From positions 1 to 14,172 of the forward strand of contig SAAR01000053.1 of the NCBI GenBank assembly GCA_009916335.1: 14,172 nt of DNA. The letters are read 5' to 3'. Each line of letters starts with the position of its first letter. The first letter of the stretch is position 1. The position numbers were made by a program, and so were the translations under genes. The notes below the pieces were generated by a model. That model was not told where the DNA came from. It worked only from the letters and a program-made list of their open reading frames with translations, and ran no database searches. Below are positions 1 to 14,172 of the stretch, piece by piece. Source of the DNA: Erysipelotrichia bacterium (GTDB lineage: Bacteria > Bacillota_I > Bacilli_A > Erysipelotrichales > Erysipelotrichaceae).

Positions 1-90
1 TATGCTTGTTGGATTAAGATTTCTAACCTAGGTATTTCAAGTATTTCTGGTGATATTCTTTTCTCAAAAAAAGATTTTGAATTAATTTAA
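1..90 (+). CDS. possible 3' end of an unidentified gene, cut by the window edge
   Basis: Reading from base 1 in frame 1, the sequence is open for 29 codons and ends in TAA at 88-90. The translated tail (YACWIKISNLGISSISGDIL, then FSKKDFELI) has ordinary amino acid composition and reads like the C-terminus of a real protein. I do not recognise the family. The stretch is short enough that an open frame could be chance. The stop lies 70 bp before a direct repeat that also occurs beyond the CRISPR array, so this may be the last gene outside a CRISPR-cas island. Confidence 0.3.
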   Translation, partial: YACWIKISNLGISSISGDILFSKKDFELI

Positions 91-160
91 TTATAACATC
101 TTCTTACTTAAAAGTGTTGTAGATTCAAGCTCTGTTTGTTTAATGCTTGAAAATTAATGT

Positions 161-225
161 AAATTAACCAAAAAACTAACCAAGCAATCAAAATCATTAG
201 TTGAATAAAAAATAAAGTCCATCAG
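161..225 (+). repeat. left copy of a locus-flanking direct repeat
   Basis: This 65-nt stretch (core AACCAAAAAACTAACCAAGC) matches 13938-14005 in the same orientation with one mismatch (T164 versus C13941) and one 3-nt gap. The matched block runs into a hairpin that is also conserved in stem but not in loop. The two copies bracket the entire cas operon and array. It could be an attachment-like duplication, a repeated gene tail with its terminator, or a dispersed intergenic repeat. Confidence 0.8.
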
Positions 226-246
226 TGAAAAAATGATGGACTTTAT
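212..246. terminator. hairpin, probable Rho-independent terminator
   Basis: ATAAAGTCCATCA (212-224) pairs perfectly with TGATGGACTTTAT (234-246) around a 9-nt loop. An A-run lies before the stem, but only a weak T-tract follows on +, so termination on the minus strand is at least as plausible as on +. The same stem recurs at 13992-14030. Confidence 0.6.
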
Positions 247-681
247 CTCATATTTTAAGTAACCTTTCCATTCCAGTCTGACTTTTGGGGGGCACAACAC
301 ATACTGGTAGACTTTATTTTTCTACTCAAAATTTTTCTATTCATAGAAATGATATATTTTGTAATATTGTAAGCATGAACTGTAGTAATTATCAGAAATG
401 AAAATATTATATAGAATTATTCCCGTTGTTCTTCTTCCCAGTCCTATCAAGCGATTAGAAGACTATAAAAATAAAAATCGCCACAAAGTTTTAGTGTTTT
501 CAGATATAAAGGTGATTGAAATTGTTGGTGTAAGGACAGTTGGATTGCGTATAATATGGGTTATCTGATTGTTTTTTCAAAAAATTGAATTTTCTATCCT
601 GAAATCACTCGTTGAAATTAGCAACTACGGGAATGATTCATATAAGTTGTAACTTTAATTTTTTTTTAAAAAAGTGTACAA

Positions 682-752
682 TATGTTTAGAGCAGGATTT
701 TTTATGTTACGTTGGAGAACGCTATGAAGCTTTTAAAACGCTTCTAAACATA
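682..752. repeat. inverted repeat with 10-bp perfect arms
   Basis: TATGTTTAGA (682-691) is the exact reverse complement of TCTAAACATA (743-752), with 51 nt between. With one bulge the arms extend by two more pairs (GC/GC). There is no gene or T-tract beside it. It may be the remains of a small mobile element or simply chance in AT-rich DNA. Confidence 0.3.
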
Positions 753-1227
753 ACGTTAGGATTTTATATATGAAAACCTATCACATATTAGTGACACCAC
801 CAGATATGATGTTATAAGATTGACCTAGTCTTCTTAAGTAAAGATAAAGAACAAGGACTATTAACTTTGACAGAACGAAAATACAGAATAGAAATTATTA
901 GATTATTGCCCTGACAAAATATCAACGTAGATTAATAGCATGCTTTTTATATTGATCGAGGTTTACTGTTTTGTGCTAGTTTCTTTAGACAACGGAAAAA
1001 ATTTCGGTATTCAAAAGCAGTCTAGTTCTCTGTGTTTTACTGCCATGCTTATGGAAGTTGTGAAAGATGAAAAAATAAAATGATATTAGAATGCTACGCT
1101 GATTTTTACCAAACGAACGAAAATATTGACACGTAAATCTGTTCTCTTCATTGAGGAATGAATCAACAACTATCCTCATTATATGTTTAATTATGAGTGT
1201 TCATTTAAGATGAATATTTGTGGCTAC

Positions 1228-1257
1228 TTATTGTTGTAATTTACCTTAAATTATAAT
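1228..1257 (+). promoter_or_regulatory. candidate sigma-A promoter of the cas operon
   Basis: A perfect -10 box TATAAT lies at 1252-1257. The best -35 candidates are TTATTG (1228-1233, 18-bp spacer) or TTGTTG (1231-1236, 15-bp spacer), both imperfect. The predicted start would leave a leader of roughly 100 nt before cas3. It is the best match in the 150 bp upstream of cas3, and no competing promoter is obvious between the cas genes. Confidence 0.4.
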
Positions 1258-1353
1258 TTTCCGATTTCAAAGGTTATCCTTAACAAATAGACTAGGGAAA
1301 AGTGATAACATCAAAAGAGGTTAGGGTCAAGATTATTATTGATTTTTAAATAA

Positions 1354-6318
<4,965 letters not shown>

Positions 6319-6339
6319 ACAAATAATAAGGAGAAAATC

Positions 6340-7386
6340 ATGACAAATCATAACCTATTTTTAGACATTCACGTAATCCAAGCTGTTCCCCCTTCGAATA
6401 TCAATCGAGATGATACGGGAAGTCCCAAAACAGCACAGTATGGTGGTGTGACACGTGCAAGAGTGAGTTCTCAGAGTTGGAAAAAAGCGATAAGAGATTA
6501 TTTCAATACAAATGGTTTATATGCCAATGTTGGCATTCGTTCACTAGATATTATTAGGTATATCGCAGATAAAATTCAAGAAAAAGATTCAAGTAAGACT
6601 GAAGATGACGCAATTAAACTAGCGAGTGACACCTTGGATAAAGCGGGAGTGAAATCAAAAGATAATCGTTTGAAGGCCCTTTTCTTTATTGGATCAGATC
6701 AAGCTGAGAAATTGGCTGAAGCTGCTATCGACGGCATTGCCGATAAAAAAGAATTACATGCTATTTTGAAAAATAATCCGGCTATTGATATCGCTTTGTT
6801 TGGTCGTATGGTTGCTGATGATCCGTCCCTAAATGAAGACGCATCTGCTCAAGTAGCACACGCTATTTCAACACACGCTGTGCAAACAGAATTCGACTTT
6901 TTTACTGCTACGGATGACCTAGCTCGTGAAGACAACGCAGGCGCTGGAATGTTGGGAACTATTGAGTATAATTCATCTACACTATATCGTTATGCTAATG
7001 TTGCTGCGCATGAATTAGTTAAGCGACTTGAAGATAATAAAGAAGCAACTAAAAACGCTTTGATGTTATTTGTTGAATCATTTGTAAAATCAATGCCAAC
7101 GGGTAAAGTCAATACATTTGCCAATCAAACTTTGCCTAGTGCAGTCGTTGTGACTTTACGTAGTGATAGACCTGTTAATATTGTGACTGCTTTTGAAATG
7201 CCAGTTAAAACTAATGGGGGGTATATTGAAAACTCAGTTAAGCAACTTGAAAAAGGGTTGAAGGATGCGCAAACGTTTGTTGCCACCCCGTTGTCAACGT
7301 TATCGATTGGTTTAAAAGAAAATAATCAATCTGATTTTAATGCTTTATTGGAACAATTAGGTAAAGTCTTAGAAGAAAACTTGTAA
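6340..7386 (+). CDS. cas7e: Cas7e (CasC, Cse4), Cascade backbone subunit
   Basis: Six copies of Cas7e normally coat the crRNA spacer and form the backbone of Cascade. The N-terminal 55 residues are diagnostic: LDIHVIQAVPPSNINRDDTG (8-27), then SPKTAQYGGVTRARVSSQSW (28-47) followed by a basic KKAIRDYF stretch. The 348-aa length is normal. The centre contains ISTHAVQTEFDFFTATDDL and GAGMLGTIEYNSSTLYRY, both typical of the RAMP fold of this family. AAGGAG (6328-6333) lies six bases before the ATG. The 21-bp gap from cse2 is the largest in the operon, and the good Shine-Dalgarno fits a need for high translation of this multi-copy subunit (inference). Confidence 0.98.
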   Translation: MTNHNLFLDIHVIQAVPPSNINRDDTGSPKTAQYGGVTRARVSSQSWKKAIRDYFNTNGLYANVGIRSLDIIRYIADKIQEKDSSKTEDDAIKLASDTLDKAGVKSKDNRLKALFFIGSDQAEKLAEAAIDGIADKKELHAILKNNPAIDIALFGRMVADDPSLNEDASAQVAHAISTHAVQTEFDFFTATDDLAREDNAGAGMLGTIEYNSSTLYRYANVAAHELVKRLEDNKEATKNALMLFVESFVKSMPTGKVNTFANQTLPSAVVVTLRSDRPVNIVTAFEMPVKTNGGYIENSVKQLEKGLKDAQTFVATPLSTLSIGLKENNQSDFNALLEQLGKVLEENL

Positions 7387-7400
7387 TGAGGAGGTGAAAA

Positions 7401-8114
7401 ATGACAACCATCTTATTAAAGTTAGCTGGTCCCTTACAGTCATACGGTGTTGATTCACATTTTGAGACTAGACAAACACAACGTTACCCATCTAAAAGTG
7501 CGATGATTGGTATCATTGCAGCAAGTTTAGGACTTCATCGTGATCAAGATGATGAAATTCAGGTACTCAATCAGTTGGATTTTGTGGTCAGAATTGATCA
7601 ACCAGGTGAACTTTTACGTGACTTTCATACAGCTCATGCCATAAAAAAAGACGGAAAGCCTAATCGCACCTATGTAAGTCATCGATATTATCTACAAGAT
7701 GCTATATTCATCATTGCGATTAGTGGATCAGAAGTACTAATGCAAAAAGTTTCTAAGGCGCTAAAATCGCCCTATTTTCAGCCTTTTATGGGTCGGAGAT
7801 CCCTTCCTTTGAATAGCGATTTTTTCATGGGTGAAGTTGAAGAAGCACCAGTCACAGTTTTGAAAAATTTGGAATGGCAAGCATCAAAATGGTATCAAAA
7901 AAAGAATAAAAATATTTCCCAACTTGACTTATATGCAGATGCTAATTTACTAGATAGTGGCGAAACTTTAATGCCACGAGATCGTGTTATGTTATTTTCG
8001 CAACAAAAAAGACAACACGGCTTTAGACCAGTAAAACATATCCGCATTTCAGTGATAAAAAAAGAAATTTCAACTACGCATGATGTATTTTCAGTTTTGG
8101 AAGGAGGCCTATAA
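7401..8114 (+). CDS. cas5e: Cas5e (CasD), crRNA 5'-handle binding subunit of Cascade
   Basis: Cas5e caps the 5' handle of the crRNA and contacts Cse1 and the first Cas7e. The N-terminus LLKLAGPLQSYG (5-16) followed by RYPSKSAMIGIIAASLG (28-44) is the family signature. The later segment FMGRRSLPLNSDFFMGEVEE is also typical of Cas5e. The length, 237 aa, is normal. A near-perfect AGGAGGTG (7389-7396) precedes the ATG. The stop TAA shares its last base with the ATG of cas6e (TAATG), indicating coupled translation. Confidence 0.97.
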   Translation: MTTILLKLAGPLQSYGVDSHFETRQTQRYPSKSAMIGIIAASLGLHRDQDDEIQVLNQLDFVVRIDQPGELLRDFHTAHAIKKDGKPNRTYVSHRYYLQDAIFIIAISGSEVLMQKVSKALKSPYFQPFMGRRSLPLNSDFFMGEVEEAPVTVLKNLEWQASKWYQKKNKNISQLDLYADANLLDSGETLMPRDRVMLFSQQKRQHGFRPVKHIRISVIKKEISTTHDVFSVLEGGL

Positions 8115-8755
8115 TGTATTTATCGCGAGTAGAAATTGATACAAAAAATCGGAAAAAAATGCGTGATTTAACACACGTAGGTGTTTATCATGCATGGGTT
8201 GAAGATAGTTTTCCAAATCAAACTTTTAATAGCGATGGAGTTTTTCCACGAAAGTTATGGCGTATTGATAATATTAATCAAAAGAAATATCTACTTTTGG
8301 TTAGCGAAGAAAAACCCGAACTTGAAAAGCTAGAAAAATATGGGGTTAATGATACTAGTCAAACAAAAAATTATCAGCCCTTCATTGATAGTCTAAAAAA
8401 TGGAGAAAAAGTTCGTTTTAGACTTGTTGCAAATCCAGTAATCTCAAAATTTGTACCAGGTCAACGTGGTCGTGTCATGCCACACGTGACAATTGAGCAG
8501 CAAGAACAATTTCTAATTGCTAGATCTGATAAAAATGGATTTATGCTTAAGGAAGGTGAATTTGCTGTAATAGACCATGAATTTGTCAATTTTAAACACA
8601 AATCTGGAAAAACACCAAGATTAAGCAAAACAACTTATGAAGGTAATCTTACTATTACAAATATAGATAAATTTAAAGCATTATTAGTCAAAGGATTTGG
8701 TAAGAAGAAAGCATATGGATTTGGGTTAATGACTGTCATTCCTATTGGAGATTAA
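8114..8755 (+). CDS. cas6e: Cas6e (CasE, Cse3), crRNA-processing endoribonuclease
   Basis: Cas6e binds the hairpin of each repeat, cuts at its 3' base and stays on the crRNA 3' end as part of Cascade. The start MYLSRVEID is the family signature. H21 in LTHVGVYHAW aligns with the catalytic His20 of E. coli Cas6e (LHQGLWHLF); H26 is the other nearby histidine. FRLVANP (102-108) and the Gly-rich RNA-binding loop GFGKKKAYGFGL (194-205) are both present. The length is 213 aa. AAGGAGG (8101-8107) sits seven bases before the ATG. The gene ends directly against cas1 with no gap. Confidence 0.97.
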   Translation: MYLSRVEIDTKNRKKMRDLTHVGVYHAWVEDSFPNQTFNSDGVFPRKLWRIDNINQKKYLLLVSEEKPELEKLEKYGVNDTSQTKNYQPFIDSLKNGEKVRFRLVANPVISKFVPGQRGRVMPHVTIEQQEQFLIARSDKNGFMLKEGEFAVIDHEFVNFKHKSGKTPRLSKTTYEGNLTITNIDKFKALLVKGFGKKKAYGFGLMTVIPIGD

Positions 8756-10612
<1,857 letters not shown>

Positions 10613-10625
10613 AGGATCGATTAGT

Positions 10626-13600
10626 GTATTACCCGCACATGCGGGGGTGATCCCAACATCAGAAGTTGAAAAGACTGATGAAAAACGTATTACCCGCACA
10701 TGCGGGGGTGATCCTAAAGCGGCAGTCGGTCATGGATTCTTGGTCAAGTATTACCCGCACATGCGGGGGTGATCCAAGCCACAGCGCACGCTATGACTTG
10801 ATTAATTAGTATTACCCGCACATGCGGGGGTGATCCTGTTTTTTCAGTTCTGGATTTTGATAATAAATGGTATTACCCGCACATGCGGGGGTGATCCTAT
10901 CACAGCAATGAGTGAAAATCGACAGCAAGTGTATTACCCGCACATGCGGGGGTGATCCTAGAAATTTTGGGTGTCCAATCCTCTTCCCTTAGTATTACCC
11001 GCACATGCGGGGGTGATCCTATTTCAACGTCAACAAAATAGTCACTTATCGTGTATTACCCGCACATGCGGGGGTGATCCTAAAAATTCAGAAGGTAGCA
11101 CGACATTGACAGCGTATTACCCGCACATGCGGGGGTGATCCCAGATTGAGTTGCTGTAGCTGCTGCAACAATGAGTATTACCCGCACATGCGGGGGTGAT
11201 CCTGTGATAATAATAGCTAGTCCTATCGCTGCTCCGTATTACCCGCACATGCGGGGGTGATCCTGATAGAGGGGTGGTCAGATTTTTATGAGATATGTAT
11301 TACCCGCACATGCGGGGGTGATCCCGAAACTATTCCAGAGGGCGGTGCACAGCCCGAGGTATTACCCGCACATGCGGGGGTGATCCTAATATACTAGACT
11401 AATAAATAAATACTTGACTGTATTACCCGCACATGCGGGGGTGATCCTAAGTTTTCCTGTGTTGTGTCTCCGCTTGGTTTGTATTACCCGCACATGCGGG
11501 GGTGATCCTAAAGCAGCAGTTGGTCATGGTTTCTTAGTTAAAGTATTACCCGCACATGCGGGGGTGATCCTTTGTTACCAGCTGCTTTAAATTGCGCGAT
11601 AGCGTATTACCCGCACATGCGGGGGTGATCCTAAATTTCTCTTCTTTCAACTTCTTTGCTGTTAGTATTACCCGCACATGCGGGGGTGATCCTCAAATAC
11701 CGCTCAATTTCTTTATCTTTAGTCGGTATTACCCGCACATGCGGGGGTGATCCTGGCTCAATATCCCGCTTAAACTGATAAAATATCGTATTACCCGCAC
11801 ATGCGGGGGTGATCCTAAACCTAGCTTGGCTTTTAGTGTGGTTCAAGCGTATTACCCGCACATGCGGGGGTGATCCTCATTACGCTCACAGGATGCCTTC
11901 AATAAGTTGGTATTACCCGCACATGCGGGGGTGATCCTAAATGTTGTATTATAGTATCATCAAATAAAGCGTATTACCCGCACATGCGGGGGTGATCCTG
12001 CCATTATAATGTACCTCCTAGTGCGATTATCGTATTACCCGCACATGCGGGGGTGATCCTTGAGCGGTTCGGCATTGCAATCGAATGTAGCTGTATTACC
12101 CGCACATGCGGGGGTGATCCTAACATACGCTCAATCAAAAAGAATGATTTTAAGTATTACCCGCACATGCGGGGGTGATCCCCTATCACTTTAGGTTCTT
12201 CTGTCTGCTTGTTGGTATTACCCGCACATGCGGGGGTGATCCTAAAGCGGTTCGATTCCGCTTGTGTAAGTAGCTGTATTACCCGCACATGCGGGGGTGA
12301 TCCTGGTGTATTAGATGCCAACTTTGGTGGCACAGGGTATTACCCGCACATGCGGGGGTGATCCTTGGAGGCTTACTATGGGAATGTTACTACAAAGAGT
12401 ATTACCCGCACATGCGGGGGTGATCCTATTCTTGGCGTTGACATCATTCGTTCTAATAAGTATTACCCGCACATGCGGGGGTGATCCTAACCGAGAGCTA
12501 TATGATAGCTTAAAATGAAAGTATTACCCGCACATGCGGGGGTGATCCTGCGGATGTCGTTGCTAATGTTCAAGTAAAAGGGTATTACCCGCACATGCGG
12601 GGGTGATCCTTAAGGCACGACCTGATGAGTTAGACGGAACACGTATTACCCGCACATGCGGGGGTGATCCTGCCACACCTGCTGGAAATGATAATCTTAA
12701 TTAGTATTACCCGCACATGCGGGGGTGATCCCGGTTACACAGTCGAAAAACCGCAGCTGTTCTAGTATTACCCGCACATGCGGGGGTGATCCTCCGTCTC
12801 TCCTAAATCATACACTACAACACCTGTATTACCCGCACATGCGGGGGTGATCCCTTTCGGAAGATGTAACATATGCAGACATTGGAGTATTACCCGCACA
12901 TGCGGGGGTGATCCTGGCAAATAGACCAGACCGACAAGGACCACACCGGTATTACCCGCACATGCGGGGGTGATCCCAGCTCAAACATGGTCTCCAAGTT
13001 ATGCGACTAGTATTACCCGCACATGCGGGGGTGATCCCGATGTTCAGAATCTTGTCATACTCAGAATCTGGTATTACCCGCACATGCGGGGGTGATCCTA
13101 TTTATCCGCAATCATCATAATACTAGTATACGTATTACCCGCACATGCGGGGGTGATCCCGGTACTGGTTCAACATTCTACTTTTACGGACAGTATTACC
13201 CGCACATGCGGGGGTGATCCTACTCATAAAAACTGATAGCTGTTTCATATCCTGTATTACCCGCACATGCGGGGGTGATCCTGGAGGATATTGTACCAAG
13301 CTTACTAGAAAAAAGTATTACCCGCACATGCGGGGGTGATCCTAAAAGTCATCATCATTTTCGATCATCATTTTAAGTATTACCCGCACATGCGGGGGTG
13401 ATCCTACAGTTCAGTCCGTTCAGCTAAAGTCATTTTCGTATTACCCGCACATGCGGGGGTGATCCTGGCTACCAATTTAAAAATAATGTCATCAATACGT
13501 ATTACCCGCACATGCGGGGGTGATCCTTTCAACATATATGACACCTATTTTTTTAAAAAAGTATTACCCGCACATGCGGGGGTGATCCTAAAGACTTGGA

Positions 13601-13833
13601 AGCGAGCAAATCAGACAGACAGTATTACCCGCACATGCGGGGGTGATCCTTGATAACGCAAGTAAGGCGTTTCGTCTCGCAAAGTATTACCCGCACATGC
13701 GGGGGTGATCCTCAATTTGGCTGCATAGTGAAATTGACTTTGACGTATTACCCGCACATGCGGGGGTGATCCTAATCAATCTGCAACCATTTCAACAAAA
13801 GCCAAGTATTACCCGCACATGCGGGGGTGATCT
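10626..13833 (+). CRISPR. type I-E CRISPR array, 53 repeats and 52 spacers
   Basis: The repeat is 28 nt (GTATTACCC, GCACATGC, GGGGG, TGATCC joined). It contains the hairpin CCCGC-ACAT-GCGGG. By eye, 52 repeats are identical. The last (13806-13833) ends in T instead of C. Of the spacers, 44 are 33 nt and 8 are 34 nt (spacers 12, 15, 19, 29, 38, 45, 48, 50), giving a 61-62-nt period. The repeat orientation, the degenerate final repeat and the cas genes all place the leader end at 10626 and the oldest spacers at the right. Transcription is expected on +, by readthrough from the cas operon or from a promoter within cas2-dnaQ. The base after each repeat is T (42), C (9) or A (1), so the functional repeat is probably 29 nt with a PAM-derived last base. 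Spacer reading frames look phage- or plasmid-like. Short open frames within the array are artefacts. Confidence 0.99.
13806..13833 (+). repeat. terminal, altered CRISPR repeat
   Basis: The final repeat matches the consensus except at its last base (T13833). The sequence then repeats TGATCC directly (13834-13839), as if TTGATC had been inserted near the repeat end. No further repeat follows. A changed last repeat normally marks the leader-distal, oldest end of an array. Confidence 0.85.
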
Positions 13834-13937
13834 TGATCCTGGAACTTTAACTGATGGTAATAGTACTAATTTTGTTTGTTTTTTAGAATAAACTATTGTA
13901 ACAGGGTTTGTAGCTATGAAATTTAATTGAAATTGCA

Positions 13938-14005
13938 AAACTAACCAAAAAACTAACCAAGCAATCAATAAAATCATTAGTTGAATAAAAAATAAAGTCC
14001 ATCAG
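13938..14005 (+). repeat. right copy of the locus-flanking direct repeat
   Basis: This copy aligns to 161-225 in direct orientation, with a single substitution and an extra 3 nt. It contains two spaced CTAACCA units of its own (13941-13947 and 13953-13959). Read in the frame AAA CTA ACC, both copies encode KLTKKLTKQS(I)KSLVE and a stop. The substitution is synonymous (TTA/CTA) and the gap is a whole codon, which hints at a duplicated gene tail. Stops close upstream limit the open frame in both copies, and other frames are also preserved. Confidence 0.8.
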
Positions 14006-14038
14006 CAAGAAAAAAACTGATGGACTTTATTTTTTATT
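13984..14038. terminator. long hairpin terminator downstream of the CRISPR array
   Basis: A 22-bp perfect stem (13984-14005 with 14017-14038) closes an 11-nt loop. The right arm carries TTTTTT at 14030-14035 and the left arm carries the matching A-run, so it can work as a Rho-independent terminator in both directions. It is the first strong terminator after the array and is the likely end of the pre-crRNA transcript. Confidence 0.75.
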
Positions 14039-14172
14039 TAAATTTCTAGCTATCGATTGATGTTATCCTTAAATCCCAAATTGTAAAATGAAGTTAGCCA
14101 CCTCAGGGAAAAAATTTTCCCACTAAAAAACACCTCAAAGATGCTATGCTGTAATTAAACAGATACCAGTCA

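Larger units (their letters stand above)
13834..14172. other. non-coding right flank of the array
   Basis: No gene is seen. The first ~100 bp are AT-rich trailer DNA. Next come the second copy of the locus-flanking direct repeat (13938-14005) and its long hairpin (13984-14038). The last ~130 bp contain a small palindromic patch, GGGAAAAAATTTTCCC, and CACCTC on each side of it. From memory, the stretch TGAAGTTAGCCACCTC around 14089 resembles the ends of IS30-family elements of lactic acid bacteria. No transposase reading frame is visible before the window ends. Confidence 0.6.

Noticed and set aside
985..1179. Minus-strand 64-codon frame in the left flank
   Set aside because: There is no ribosome binding site and no recognisable family. 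It overlaps better peptide-like fragments on the + strand.
11631..11861. Minus-strand open frame of 76 codons inside the array
   Set aside because: Its repeated RITPACAGNT and PPHVRVIP blocks are translated CRISPR repeats. There is no ribosome binding site, so it is an artefact.
12315..13653. Plus-strand open frames with ITRTCGGDP and VLPAHAGVI blocks (12315-12518, 13459-13653)
   Set aside because: These are translations of the CRISPR repeat in two frames, not proteins.
13792..13977. Minus-strand 61-codon frame with a hydrophobic start (MILLIAWLVFWLVLQF), resembling a small membrane toxin
   Set aside because: It runs into the last CRISPR repeat and spacer, has no Shine-Dalgarno, and the equivalent frame in the left repeat copy diverges and stops after 28 codons.

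Overview
The window holds one complete subtype I-E CRISPR-Cas locus, all on the + strand, with AT-rich non-coding flanks. The low G+C DNA, strong AGGAGG-type ribosome binding sites, a Cas2 fused to a DnaQ-like exonuclease, and the repeat sequence (GTATTACCC...GTGATCC) suggest a Firmicute of the order Lactobacillales. I cannot name the genus from this window.

Layout: 1-1365 is a gene-poor left flank with the possible 3' end of a gene (1-90), one copy of a direct repeat with a hairpin (161-246), and about 1.1 kb of DNA that looks decayed. 1366-10612 is a tightly packed operon: cas3, cse1 (casA), cse2 (casB), cas7e, cas5e, cas6e, cas1 and cas2-dnaQ. Every junction is an overlap or a gap of at most 21 bp. 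10626-13833 is a CRISPR array of 53 repeats and 52 spacers. 13834-14172 is a right flank with the second copy of the direct repeat and a strong hairpin terminator.

How it works together (family knowledge): Cas6e cuts the array transcript at each repeat. Cse1, Cse2, Cas7e, Cas5e and Cas6e assemble on the crRNA as Cascade. Cas3 is recruited to degrade the target. Cas1 and Cas2-DnaQ add new spacers, and the exonuclease domain probably trims pre-spacers. All catalytic residues I could check are present, so the system looks intact.

This is a known type of system, not a new one. Points worth a second look: only 13 bp separate the cas2-dnaQ stop codon from the first repeat, so any leader must lie inside coding sequence, where a perfect 18-bp palindrome sits. 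The first spacer base is T or C in 51 of 52 spacers, which predicts a PAM-derived base. Spacers 2 and 15 differ only at synonymous third codon positions. A near-identical direct repeat brackets the whole locus.
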